Assembly (NCBI GenBank): GCA_965207045.1 | Contig: OZ242261.1 | Coordinates: 1,054,001 to 1,118,000, forward strand | Direction: 5' to 3' | DNA length: 64,000 nucleotides | DNA from: G965207045 sp965207045 | GTDB taxonomy: Bacteria > Pseudomonadota > Alphaproteobacteria > Rickettsiales > Anaplasmataceae | In this document: in pieces, positions 10,763 through 20,204 of the stretch | How the letters are laid out: the number at the start of each line of letters is the position of its first letter | How positions within the stretch are numbered: position 1 is the stretch's first letter | The notes under the pieces: model-generated | The model's input: only the letters and a program-made list of their open reading frames with translations | Database searches by the model: none | What the model was told of the DNA's origin: nothing | Position numbers and translations under genes: made by a program

Positions 10763-11968
10763 ATGGGAAAGGTAAAGAAGAAGCACAATCCGCTAAAAGA
10801 ACAATTAAAAAAAGAAAAGCTAAGAAATGTATCCATTTCTGGCGTTGGTATTGATCTTTATATAAAAAGACTAGTCGAGTCTGGCACCGATATTAATCTT
10901 CATATGCGTTATTTGAATAAAGGTTTTCACAACGAAAAACATCATCTTTACCTCCCCTTAGGATTTGCATGCCTTGAAAAAAATGTAGAATTAGTAAAAG
11001 CACTGATAGAACATGGTGCTAAAGTTGACAAAAGTGATCAATACGATTCTATAGCCTTAATGGATTCAGCTGAGAATGATGAAATAGGCGAAATTACACA
11101 AATATTAATAAAAAGCGGGGCTGATGTTAATAAACAAAATAAGGGTGGATTGACAGCATTACACTGTGCTGCTGGAAGTAATAATCTAAAAACAGCACAA
11201 ATATTAACAAAAAACGGAGCTGATGTTAATAAACAAAATCAGGAAGGGATGACACCATTGCATTTTGCTGTTAGAGGTAAATCCGTAGAAGCAGTAGAAA
11301 TATTAATAAAAAGAGGAGCTGATGTTAATAAACAAAATTTGGAATGGATGACACCATTACATTTTGCTACTATAAGTTTTACTACTATAAGTTATGGTAC
11401 TAAAGTTAGCGAAAGAAATAACTACGTAAAACTAGTAAAAATATTAATAGATAATGGAGCCGATGTTAATAAACAAAATCTGAAAGGGATGACGCCATTG
11501 CATTTTGCTGTTATAGGTAAATCCGTAAAAGCAATAGAAGCAGTAAAAACATTAATAAAAAGAGGAGCTGATGTTAATAAACAAGATCGGGAAGGGATGA
11601 CACCATTACATTTTGCTACTATAAGTTATGGTGCTAAAGTTAAAAAAAGAGATAACTACATAGAAGTAGTAAAAATATTAATAGAAAACGGAGCTGATGT
11701 TAATAAACAAAATCGGGAAGGGATGACAGCATTACATTTTGCAATTTCAGGTGGATACGTAGAAATAATAAGAATATTAAAAGCAGTAGAAGTACAAGTT
11801 GGACAAACAAAAATAGATCTAAGAAAAAGTAATCCATTTGGAATTACATCTCCGATAACGGCGCAAATACCGACTGGAAAATATGAAAAGGTCGCTACGT
11901 ACTTGCAGGATTCAGATGCAACTGCCAGTAAGAATGAAACACAAGTTGCCCTTGCCCTTAATCCATAA
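10763..11968 (+). CDS. Ankyrin-repeat protein, 401 residues
   Basis: About seven to eight ankyrin repeats span residues 60-360, with recurring GADVNKQN and GMTPLHFA motifs. There is no signal peptide or membrane segment. The N-terminus is basic (MGKVKKKHNPLKEQLKKEKL) and the C-terminal about 50 residues are non-repeat. Repeats 4-7 form a duplicated two-repeat unit. The DNA encoding GMTPLHFAV starts at 11249, again at 11489 and (as GMTALHFAI) at 11723, giving periods of 240 and 234 bases. One member of each unit carries an inserted ISYGxKV loop. Ankyrin proteins of Anaplasmataceae include type IV secretion effectors; whether this one is secreted cannot be told from sequence. Confidence 0.9.
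   Translation: MGKVKKKHNPLKEQLKKEKLRNVSISGVGIDLYIKRLVESGTDINLHMRYLNKGFHNEKHHLYLPLGFACLEKNVELVKALIEHGAKVDKSDQYDSIALMDSAENDEIGEITQILIKSGADVNKQNKGGLTALHCAAGSNNLKTAQILTKNGADVNKQNQEGMTPLHFAVRGKSVEAVEILIKRGADVNKQNLEWMTPLHFATISFTTISYGTKVSERNNYVKLVKILIDNGADVNKQNLKGMTPLHFAVIGKSVKAIEAVKTLIKRGADVNKQDREGMTPLHFATISYGAKVKKRDNYIEVVKILIENGADVNKQNREGMTALHFAISGGYVEIIRILKAVEVQVGQTKIDLRKSNPFGITSPITAQIPTGKYEKVATYLQDSDATASKNETQVALALNP
11249..11730 (+). repeat. In-gene super-repeat of two ankyrin units
   Basis: Near-identical DNA begins at 11249, 11489 and 11723 (ATGACxCCATTGCATTTTGC type). The spacing is 240 then 234 bases, so each period keeps frame. The two full copies each encode one ordinary repeat and one with an extra loop (TISYG followed by a charged segment). 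This indicates recent unequal duplication within the gene. Confidence 0.8.
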
Positions 11969-11976
11969 TCACACAT

Positions 11977-12672
11977 TTAATCCCAATCTACAATGGCGCT
12001 ATCAATTAACACTAAATCGCCCTCCTTATTCTCAAGAACTAGCCTTCCTTCATGATTAAGATTAACAAATCTTCCTGTAAGAACTTTTCCTTTTAAGGGA
12101 ATTTTCAAATTTGAGTTCAGTCTCCAAGCTTTTTGTAACCACTTTTTCCTAATTTCACTAAAACCGTTTTTTAACCAACGTTCGTACCAGTAATTAAAAT
12201 TCACAAGTATTTTAGATAATAACTCAGAAACTGTAAAATCATAACTTTTATTCAAATAAGTTGCATAATCAGGTGCACTATTAACATTCACGCCAATACC
12301 AATTAGTATATATCCATTATTGTGAGACTCTAAAAGTATTCCGCAAACTTTTTTGTCATTCAGAAGAACATCATTGGGCCATTTATACTTTGCTTCATCT
12401 AATAAATCACCAACTGCTAATGCAGCTATAAATGATAGTTGTGAGACATATGTCATATCAGTTGATTCTTGAATTATCATAGACATATAAAGGTTATTTC
12501 TTGGTGATAACCAGACTTTCCCATTACGACCCCTTCCTGCACTTTGTCTATTTGCAACAACAACAAATTTATCTTTTGCACACCCTCGTTTTAATAACCT
12601 GAAAGCTTCAGTATTTGTACTATTTAATTCATCATACCTAAGTATGGTATAACCTGAAGGAAACGTAGTCAC
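11977..12672 (-). CDS. birA: Biotin--[acetyl-CoA-carboxylase] ligase
   Basis: Attaches biotin to biotin carboxyl carrier protein. It is 231 residues, so this is the short form without the N-terminal helix-turn-helix repressor domain; it should be an enzyme only. The catalytic domain shows the biotin/ATP motif AGRGRNGKVW (family GRGRxGRxW) preceded by LNSTNTEA. KWPNDVLLNDKKVCGILLES and IGIGVNVNS are also visible. The start is GTG at 12672, overlapping the nuoN stop by 4 bases, so it is the last gene of a nuoM-nuoN-birA unit. Confidence 0.95.
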   Translation of the reverse strand: MTTFPSGYTILRYDELNSTNTEAFRLLKRGCAKDKFVVVANRQSAGRGRNGKVWLSPRNNLYMSMIIQESTDMTYVSQLSFIAALAVGDLLDEAKYKWPNDVLLNDKKVCGILLESHNNGYILIGIGVNVNSAPDYATYLNKSYDFTVSELLSKILVNFNYWYERWLKNGFSEIRKKWLQKAWRLNSNLKIPLKGKVLTGRFVNLNHEGRLVLENKEGDLVLIDSAIVDWD

Positions 12673-14051
12673 AAGTAATTCACTATATTAGATAAAAATC
12701 CTACGTTACTTCCTACAAAAAGTGGAAATACTAAATTGATTGCAGCCATAATCAAGGTGATACCAGAGAGTATATAACTTTTTGACAATTTAGCTTCTTT
12801 TTCAGTAGAGGAATCAAAGTAAATAATTTTTATTATCCACAAGTAATAATATGTTGAGATTACACTCATAGTTAAAGCAAAAAAAGCTAGCCATAAAAAA
12901 CCACTATCTACAGCACTGGATAATATGTATAACTTTGTGAAAAAACCACCTGTTGGAGGAATACCTGCCATTGAAAACAGCAGAACAGTTAAACATACTG
13001 AGATTACAGGATGTTGTTTATAAAGACCAGGTAAACTTTTTATCTCATAGCTAGCAAAACGAAAAATAACAGAAAATAGCCCTATATTCATCAATGAATA
13101 TAAAGTCGTGTACATAATTACTGCTATAACATTAGCTTGTACTTCCATAGACGATACCACTCCTATAAAAATATATCCTATATGGCCTATAGAACTATAA
13201 GCTACAAGTCTTTTTATGTTACTCTGCTTTAATGCACCAAAGGCAGAGACTACCAAAGAAAGCATTGATAACAAGATAAAGACTTGCTGTAATTTAATAT
13301 TAAGCAGCTCATAATTAAAAAGGCGTATAAGTAATGCTACAAGCGCAAATTTTGGCACACTCGCAAAAAAAGCAGTCACAACTGTCGGTGAACCCTGATA
13401 AACATCCGGTACCCACATGTGAAATGGAGCAGCAGCAACTTTAAATGCAAATGCAGATATAATTAGAATTGTACCAACAAGAACTCCTAATTCAATTTCA
13501 CCACTTCTAAAAACTTGAGTTAAATCAGTAAAATTAGTTGAACCAACGAAACCATATAGCATAGATATTCCGTATAATAGCAAACCAGAAGCTAACGCAC
13601 CAGTCACAAAATATTTAACTCCAGCCTCTGAAGAGAGTAATGATTTTCGATCAATAGCTGCCATAATGTAGGCTGGCATACTTTGTAACTCTATTGCCAT
13701 GTACATTGAAAGTAAGTCATGAGACGAAACCATAGAAATCATACCCAAAGTAGAGAAAGCAACTAAAAGAGGTAATTCATTAGAATATACTTCTTTTACA
13801 GAAGACATCATTAACACAACAAAAGCAGACAAAGATAAAATTACAATCTTTAAAAACTGAATAAATGGACTTATAGCAATAAAATTGCTAAATAAAAGCT
13901 CTGAATATGAACATTGCTGACAAATAACCAGAGTTAGAGTGATAAGCAATACCCCAAACACCAAGATTTCTTTTCTAGTGTTTACAAGAAGAATAAATAA
14001 TGAAGATATAAGCAAAAAAATTTCTGGGATTATACGTATAAAATCATTCAT
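12669..14051 (-). CDS. nuoN: NADH-quinone oxidoreductase subunit N
   Basis: Antiporter-like membrane subunit of complex I, with about 13-14 hydrophobic helices. The core segments typical of the family are seen: GVKYFVTGALASGLLLYG, KVAAAPFHMWVPDVYQGSPT and LVAYSSIGHIGYIF. I place the start at the ATG at 14051 (MNDFIRIIPEIFLL, 460 residues), one base beyond the nuoM stop. The frame stays open to a TTG at 14066, but the ATG is better placed and leaves a normal N-terminal helix. Translation is probably coupled to nuoM upstream and birA downstream. Confidence 0.96.
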   Translation of the reverse strand: MNDFIRIIPEIFLLISSLFILLVNTRKEILVFGVLLITLTLVICQQCSYSELLFSNFIAISPFIQFLKIVILSLSAFVVLMMSSVKEVYSNELPLLVAFSTLGMISMVSSHDLLSMYMAIELQSMPAYIMAAIDRKSLLSSEAGVKYFVTGALASGLLLYGISMLYGFVGSTNFTDLTQVFRSGEIELGVLVGTILIISAFAFKVAAAPFHMWVPDVYQGSPTVVTAFFASVPKFALVALLIRLFNYELLNIKLQQVFILLSMLSLVVSAFGALKQSNIKRLVAYSSIGHIGYIFIGVVSSMEVQANVIAVIMYTTLYSLMNIGLFSVIFRFASYEIKSLPGLYKQHPVISVCLTVLLFSMAGIPPTGGFFTKLYILSSAVDSGFLWLAFFALTMSVISTYYYLWIIKIIYFDSSTEKEAKLSKSYILSGITLIMAAINLVFPLFVGSNVGFLSNIVNYL

Positions 14052-14052
14052 G

Positions 14053-15474
14053 TCACATATTAACAAAATTAATTAGATTCCTAGCAGGCTCTTCAATGAA
14101 ATTAATAATCAAATTAGGTTGAAAACCAAATATTATAACTAGAATTATCAATGAGAATAAGAAGAACATCTCAACACAACTAAGATCTATCATGTTAACA
14201 ACTCTGTCATTCACTTGTCCCCAAATCACTCTTTTACAAAGCAAAAGCATATAAACTGCGCTTAGAATCACCCCTAGTGCCATTAAAGAAGAAGATATTT
14301 TTGCAACCTGAAAAACACCTACTACTGGAAAAAATTCACCAATAAAGCCAGATGTACCAGGCAAACCAATCGAAGCCATTGTAAGTGTAATAAAAGCAAA
14401 GGTGTATAAAGGCATTACACTCACTAAACCACTATAACAAGAGATATCGCGTGTATGCTTTCTATCATAGATAACACCAACACAAAGAAATAAGCCACTT
14501 GAAATAATACCATGACTAAACATTTGGAATATAGCACCAACAATCCCTTGCTCATTAAATGAAAAAATACCACCAGTAACCAAACCCATATGCGCTATAG
14601 AAGAGTATGCAATAACTTTTTTTATATCAGTCTGCACCAAAGCAACCAGTGAAGCATATATAACTGCAACTATACTAAAAACAAAAATCATTTGTGCATA
14701 ATTTTGGCTTATTTCTGGAAAAAGAGGTATTGATAAACGCAAAAATCCGTATGCTCCCATTTTAATTAATACACCTGCTAATATAACAGAACCTGCAGTG
14801 GGAGCTTGAACGTGGGCATCAGGTAGCCAAGTATGAAATGGAATCATAGGGATCTTCACAGCAAAAGCAATAAAGAAAGCAAACCAAAGCCACTTCTGTG
14901 TTTCAATTGATAAATGTATTGTTGAATTTCTCACGTCAATAATACTAGCTGTATCAGCATTCAAATACAGGAAAATAACTGCAATCAAAAAAGCTACAGA
15001 GCCTGCAAGAGTATAAAGAAAAAATTTAAAAGATGCATATATACGATTATCACTACCCCAAATTCCAATTATAAAAAACATTGGCACTAAAGATGCTTCA
15101 AAAAATACATAAAATGTTATCAAATCTAAAGATGAAAATAGACCTATAACAATACCTTCTAGCAATAAAAACAGAGCTAAATAGTTTGATGATTTGTTCC
15201 AGCTAGTTGCTATACATATAAGTGTTAGGCAACTAGTCAATAGTATGAATATGTATGATATTCCATCTATACCAAATTGCATTTCATACCCACCCATATT
15301 GAAGGTTTCAAAAAAATTAAACTTACCTGAGTATGTACTAAAATTGCTTACAAGACTTACAAAACCTATAAACACTATAAATGCAACAACTAATGCCACA
15401 TAACGAAAGTTATTTTTTACAAAAAAAGATAAAAGTGAACTTAAAAAAGGAATTAATATATAAAATGCTATCAC
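14053..15474 (-). CDS. nuoM: NADH-quinone oxidoreductase subunit M
   Basis: Antiporter-like proton-pumping subunit of complex I, 473 residues with about 14 hydrophobic helices. Signatures include FYVFFEASLVPMFFIIGIWG with the conserved Glu of helix 5, KIPMIPFHTWLPDAHVQAPT and IAYSSIAHMGLVTGG. It is the first gene of the nuoM-nuoN-birA unit. The nuoL gene usually found upstream of nuoM is not adjacent; the next 300 bases upstream hold no gene. Confidence 0.96.
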   Translation of the reverse strand: MIAFYILIPFLSSLLSFFVKNNFRYVALVVAFIVFIGFVSLVSNFSTYSGKFNFFETFNMGGYEMQFGIDGISYIFILLTSCLTLICIATSWNKSSNYLALFLLLEGIVIGLFSSLDLITFYVFFEASLVPMFFIIGIWGSDNRIYASFKFFLYTLAGSVAFLIAVIFLYLNADTASIIDVRNSTIHLSIETQKWLWFAFFIAFAVKIPMIPFHTWLPDAHVQAPTAGSVILAGVLIKMGAYGFLRLSIPLFPEISQNYAQMIFVFSIVAVIYASLVALVQTDIKKVIAYSSIAHMGLVTGGIFSFNEQGIVGAIFQMFSHGIISSGLFLCVGVIYDRKHTRDISCYSGLVSVMPLYTFAFITLTMASIGLPGTSGFIGEFFPVVGVFQVAKISSSLMALGVILSAVYMLLLCKRVIWGQVNDRVVNMIDLSCVEMFFLFSLIILVIIFGFQPNLIINFIEEPARNLINFVNM

Positions 15475-15791
15475 TAAAAACGAATTATTACCGATATTGC
15501 TAAACGTACTTCATCACAAATAATAATGCAAAAAAACGTAAACAGCTAATATTTGCCAAAAGATATTGTAATGAAAAAAAATTTTTACATTATACTATAA
15601 GCTCTTTGAATATTGAGAAAAGCTAGTTAAATGTTGTTTATTATACCTTTAAATAGAAATTCTAGTTCTTCTCATGCTATTTCTATATTTTGTCCTTTCA
15701 TAATAGTATATGAGTATGCGACGACAATATAAGTAATTTATTAGATAACTTTGTTAAACGCTTCAATTGTTGTTTTTATATTGAAAAATTC

Positions 15792-16928
15792 ATGAAAGAC
15801 TCATATATAGCAAAAAAACTGGCTAAAGCAGCTCTTATTTACTTACTTTTGTCTTCCCTACCAATTATTCTATACTCTGCACGTCACTACAAAACAGTTA
15901 ATAAAATCTTAACTGCAGAGTTAACTATTTTGTTAACATCAATCTTGTGTTTTATAGGTTTATTACTTTTTTTAAGTGAAATATATATTGAGTACAGATC
16001 AATATGCAATTTAAATAAATCAATAGAGAAGATAAACAGTAATCACTTTAAAAAAGAAGCTAAGATCTCGAATAAAGGGATTAGCAAAAAACAATTTTTA
16101 TTAACAACAACAGGAATTATTATTGTCCATCTCGCTGCTATAATTGGCGAAATTGTTCTTAGTATATTATATTTTGAAAGCAAACTCATAGACACTAAAG
16201 TTTATGTAATTTTATCATTGTTGTTATTACTAATGGGAGTATTCAATGTCATCGCATTCCAGCACAATACTGTAGTAAAAAACAGGCTAGAAAAAACTCT
16301 AATAGCACTCTCAAAGGAAGTTAATAAAGAAAAAGGTGAAACTGATCCCGAAACAATTAATAGAAAAAGCAGCAAAGTCAAGATGCCTCTTGAGTTGGTA
16401 AAAGCTATTGTTATTTACATTTGCACAAGCGGTAGCACTACTATTATTTACTCATTGAAATATTCTTTCTCTCTAGATTTAACAATGTTTTTACCATTAT
16501 TGGCAACATTTCACAGCATTGGTTTAGGGTTAACAATTTATGATATACTTCGTGAAAAGAAAATCATCAACGATTTAAATAAAGAGTTGAAAGAATATCA
16601 TGACGTTGTAAATAGTCAAAGCACAAAAGACTCTGCAGGTATAAGCGAAAGCAAATTCGTATTTATTTCTTCTATAGTATTCATATCTAAATTTATTAGC
16701 AGTATAGCTAGCATTGCTTTTAGTACACTATATTTTGATAAAGAGAAAATAAATATACACATTTACATAGCTGGCATTCTAGTTTGTTTGTTCATAGGCA
16801 TGTTTAGCGACATGATTTTTCAATATACAGCTGAATTAAAGGGCGAATTATCAGGCAATCTATCTGATACCATATTAGAAGTAACCAATAAAGAAGATTG
16901 TATTAACACTTCATTATTGACTAATTAA
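15792..16928 (+). CDS. Internally duplicated multi-TM protein, 378 residues, unknown function
   Basis: About eight hydrophobic segments are visible (near residues 12-29, 41-63, 102-126, 136-156, 202-220, 231-250, 288-312, 322-345), joined by charged Lys/Glu-rich loops. The N- and C-halves are repeats of each other at an offset of about 187 residues. GISKKQFLLTTTGIII around 96 lines up with GISESKFVFISSIVFI around 283. SILYFESKLIDTKVYVI lines up with STLYFDKEKINIHIYIA, and FQHNTVV with FQYTAEL. The family is not recognised. The protein ends convergently against a small membrane-protein gene. An inner-membrane or inclusion-membrane location is possible but unproven. Confidence 0.8.
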   Translation: MKDSYIAKKLAKAALIYLLLSSLPIILYSARHYKTVNKILTAELTILLTSILCFIGLLLFLSEIYIEYRSICNLNKSIEKINSNHFKKEAKISNKGISKKQFLLTTTGIIIVHLAAIIGEIVLSILYFESKLIDTKVYVILSLLLLLMGVFNVIAFQHNTVVKNRLEKTLIALSKEVNKEKGETDPETINRKSSKVKMPLELVKAIVIYICTSGSTTIIYSLKYSFSLDLTMFLPLLATFHSIGLGLTIYDILREKKIINDLNKELKEYHDVVNSQSTKDSAGISESKFVFISSIVFISKFISSIASIAFSTLYFDKEKINIHIYIAGILVCLFIGMFSDMIFQYTAELKGELSGNLSDTILEVTNKEDCINTSLLTN

Positions 16929-17165
16929 TTAATTCTTATCTATGTGATCTTTCTCTTCATCTTTCTTATTGAACTGCTTAATGAGAAAAACAACTCCTAT
17001 AATCACTACAAGAAAAGGCAAAATAAAAACAAAAAATGGAAAGAGAAGGAAAGCAATAATAGTTAAGGAAACAAATATACAAACAAAAAAAACTACTGGA
17101 AATAGTACAAGAGAAGCAATTGCAAATGCAAAACCTGCAATGAATAAACCAAAAAATATATCCAT
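16929..17165 (-). CDS. Small integral membrane protein, 78 residues
   Basis: Almost the whole length is hydrophobic: two to three helices with many Phe, Val and Ile, then a hydrophilic tail KKDEEKDHIDKN. There is no signal-peptidase site and no named family. It abuts the preceding gene convergently with no gap. The reverse-strand ORF over it is lysine/threonine-rich, as expected of the antisense of a Phe/Val-rich membrane gene, so I keep the minus-strand reading. Confidence 0.6.
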   Translation of the reverse strand: MDIFFGLFIAGFAFAIASLVLFPVVFFVCIFVSLTIIAFLLFPFFVFILPFLVVIIGVVFLIKQFNKKDEEKDHIDKN

Positions 17166-18509
17166 AGCTTCTTTATCTTTAAGAATTATTATACTTTTTA
17201 ACTATTATCACTTTTCCCCATTTTAGATATTATCGTAATTAAGTGTATATACAACAAAAACTCCTCATGCTAGCTTAAAAAGCTATAAGTAAGAAATTAT
17301 ATCTAGGCAATAACATAACTTTTTATTTCAAAGCACAGTTATAATCTATCAAGCCTTGCTAAGCAAAAAATCCTTTCAAGCGAAAACAGCAACATAACAA
17401 TTCCCATGCTTTTTTTCAGTAGTTATACCATTCAAGATCCCAACATCCTTCAAGTAGTACAATCAAGACGATAAAAGATTAATATCATATTTATGTATAA
17501 AACAATACGTTTTTTAAAAAGTATGCTGATTAGATTTTTTAGCTTTTATTTGGGAAGAAGAAAAGTAGTAACACATCCTATGGCGGAATAATCTACCACA
17601 CTCTAAAGGAACGGAAAAAGGTTATAAACCACGTTATCAAAGGAGTAAAACCTAGAACTATTAATACAAGAAGAGTTTAAATTTGTTAAAGTTGCACAAT
17701 AAGGACAATCCTCGTTGCTAAAAAAGATTATAAAAGAGATATTCATGTACAGTTGAGAGCGTTGTCAAAAAGACCGAAAAAACTGGAAATTGATTAAGGT
17801 AACAGAATAAAAAGTATTACGGAAAGAGTCATGGCTTTAACGTTTCTTATTAAAAAAATGCGCCAAAGTATCTAATAACACTGGTTAAGAGAATAAGTTT
17901 CTTTTATATTTTACCCTTGGTTGTCAGCAAAGACATAACAAAAAAGTGTGAACTATAGAAAAACAGTAAATGCACATAGAAGAATTTTCCAGAATGTTAA
18001 AAAAGAAGAATCTACAATATTGTATTCTTGTCTGTCTCCTAAAGTAGAATAAGATCAACTAAAGGTCTTCAAAATATTGCTAGACATAGTGTTCACGTCT
18101 CCAAAATAAATAATATTAATAAAGTATTCTTACCAAAGTTTGAAATGTATTTATGAAATAGACAAAGAAGTTTTGCTTCTCTGTTACCATTGGAGATTTG
18201 CACACCTATTGCAGCAGGCAAAAAATTTTTTCTGATAGCAATCAAATAGCACAACTACCAACATCAAAAAAACTTAAAATTATTTAAGCACTTAACTAAT
18301 AAGAGATATAGAATATTTTTAATAACAGGAAGAGATTGTTAAATGAGGAGGAGTGAGTTGGGAGGACCGTTTGATGTTTTTCTTGTGTAGCATAAAGGAA
18401 TTGCATTCGATCAGTAATTGAAGAAAAGGCAAACTTATTTCTCTCTACTCAGTTAATATGATATCATTTCGTGTTTTGAGCATGATTCTTTGTTGTTACC
18501 TAAATAACC
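17166..18509. other. Long stretch without an intact gene, about 1.3 kb
   Basis: No RNA gene, repeat or complete ORF is seen. On the plus strand around 17580-17870 one frame reads fairly well across isolated stops (for example DYKRDIHVQLRALSKRPKKL), which could be a decayed coding sequence, but no family is recognised. The rest looks like ordinary AT-rich non-coding DNA downstream of guaA. Confidence 0.5.
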
Positions 18510-20204
18510 CTACTCCCATTCAATAGTACCAGGTGGCTTTGAAGTTAGATCATATGTAACACGATTTATTCCTCTTACTTCATTAACAATCCTATTACTT
18601 ACATTCTTTAAAAAGGAAAAAAAGCCATCTCTGAAATTTGCATCTCCACAATCAAAAGGAAATGCATCTGCTGTCATTCCATCCTGTGAACTTACTGTAC
18701 GCAAAACACAAGCATATTCATATGTACGACTATCCCCCATAACGCCAACTGTTTTCACAGGCAATAAAATGACAAAAGCTTGCCATATATCACGATAAAA
18801 ATCACCAGCACGACCACACACTTTATATCTTTTCATTTCACTCATAAATATATTATCAGCTTCCTGCAAAATTTTAACTTTTTCCTTAGTAACCTCGCCA
18901 ATAATTCTTACAGCAAGACCAGGCCCAGGAAATGGATGCCTACTAATTATGCTGCGATCAATACCTAGCTCAATTCCCAACTTTCTAACTTCGTCCTTAA
19001 ATAAAAAACGCAATGGCTCCAACAATTTCAAATCCAGTTTTTCAGGAAGAGCACCAACATTGTGATGCGATTTTATATTAGCGCTGTGTCCTAATCCGGA
19101 TTCTATAACATCAGGATATAAAGTACCTTGTAACAAAAATGTGAATTGACTTTCCGCGTTCCCAAGTTTGGATTTACTTTCCACATTTTTAAACTCAGAA
19201 CCAGCAATACTTTTTGCTTCTTCCTCAAAAACGTCAATAAATGTCTTTCCAATTATTTTTCTCTTCTGTTCAGAGTTAGAAACACTTTTCAACCTAGCAA
19301 GAAATAGATCTGATCTATCACAAAAGTGGACACAGATATGAAACTTATCCTCAAAAGTCTTTTTAACATTTTCAGCTTCATCCTTACGCAAAAGCCCTGT
19401 GTCAATAAAGATGCAGTACAGATTACTACCTATAGCTTTATAAGCAAGAGCAGCAGCAACAGTTGAATCAACACCACCACTCACTGCAGCAATAACTTTT
19501 TTCGTTCCGATTAAACTTTTTATTCTCTCTACTTGATTTTCAATAAAGGACACCATTTTCCAATCCCTGCGGCAACCGGCGATACTAAGGAAATTCTCCA
19601 ACAATTGAGTACCTATTACTGTATGAGAAACTTCAGGATGAAATTGTAATCCATATATTTTTCGCTTTTTATCTTCAATTATTGCATAATTGCAACGCTC
19701 TGTTGAAGCAACCTGAATAAATCCTTCTGGTAAAGAATTCAAACTATCATAGTGGCTCATCCACACAACACTGTGTGAAGGAAAACCGTTTGGTAATATT
19801 AGAGTCTTGTATAATATGCTCCGGCAATCATTTTGATAACCTGTAGAACAGGCTCTAATTTCAGCCTTACCAAACTCAGGTTGATGACTACGAGAAAATT
19901 CAGCACCAAAATATTTGCAAATTAGCTGTTTCCCAAAACATAGTCCAAGTATCGCAACACCTTGTTTTTTGTTAACAGAAAATATCTTTTCTTCTAATTC
20001 CGCATTGTGTACTTCTTCGTACCAATCTGTATCATCAACAGAATTGGGTCCACCAGAGAGAATTATTGCATGAATCTCTTTCTTATAACGGAAACTCTGT
20101 AATGAAAAGATCTCAGAATATACACCTAATTCCCGTATCTTGCGGGCAATCAATTGTGTAAATTGTGAACCAAAATCAATTATTGCAACACAATCTTTAT
20201 CCAT
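18510..20204 (-). CDS. guaA: GMP synthase (glutamine-hydrolysing)
   Basis: Converts XMP to GMP using glutamine. The N-terminal class I amidotransferase domain has the nucleophile elbow LGLCFGKQ (Cys near residue 92) and the His-Glu pair in LQFHPEVSHT. The ATP-pyrophosphatase domain has the P-loop AAVSGGVDST. The C-terminal dimerisation domain follows and ends in the usual PPGTIEWE. At 564 residues it is about 40 longer than typical. Part of the excess is an insertion after the FIDVFEEEAKSI segment, around residues 333-355, before LLQGTLYPDVIESG. The start overlaps the miaB stop by 8 bases, so the two are probably co-transcribed. Confidence 0.96.
   Translation of the reverse strand: MDKDCVAIIDFGSQFTQLIARKIRELGVYSEIFSLQSFRYKKEIHAIILSGGPNSVDDTDWYEEVHNAELEEKIFSVNKKQGVAILGLCFGKQLICKYFGAEFSRSHQPEFGKAEIRACSTGYQNDCRSILYKTLILPNGFPSHSVVWMSHYDSLNSLPEGFIQVASTERCNYAIIEDKKRKIYGLQFHPEVSHTVIGTQLLENFLSIAGCRRDWKMVSFIENQVERIKSLIGTKKVIAAVSGGVDSTVAAALAYKAIGSNLYCIFIDTGLLRKDEAENVKKTFEDKFHICVHFCDRSDLFLARLKSVSNSEQKRKIIGKTFIDVFEEEAKSIAGSEFKNVESKSKLGNAESQFTFLLQGTLYPDVIESGLGHSANIKSHHNVGALPEKLDLKLLEPLRFLFKDEVRKLGIELGIDRSIISRHPFPGPGLAVRIIGEVTKEKVKILQEADNIFMSEMKRYKVCGRAGDFYRDIWQAFVILLPVKTVGVMGDSRTYEYACVLRTVSSQDGMTADAFPFDCGDANFRDGFFSFLKNVSNRIVNEVRGINRVTYDLTSKPPGTIEWE

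Noticed and set aside
16969..17226. Plus-strand Lys/Thr-rich ORF opposite the small membrane protein
   Set aside because: Its composition is what the antisense of a Phe/Val-rich membrane gene yields.
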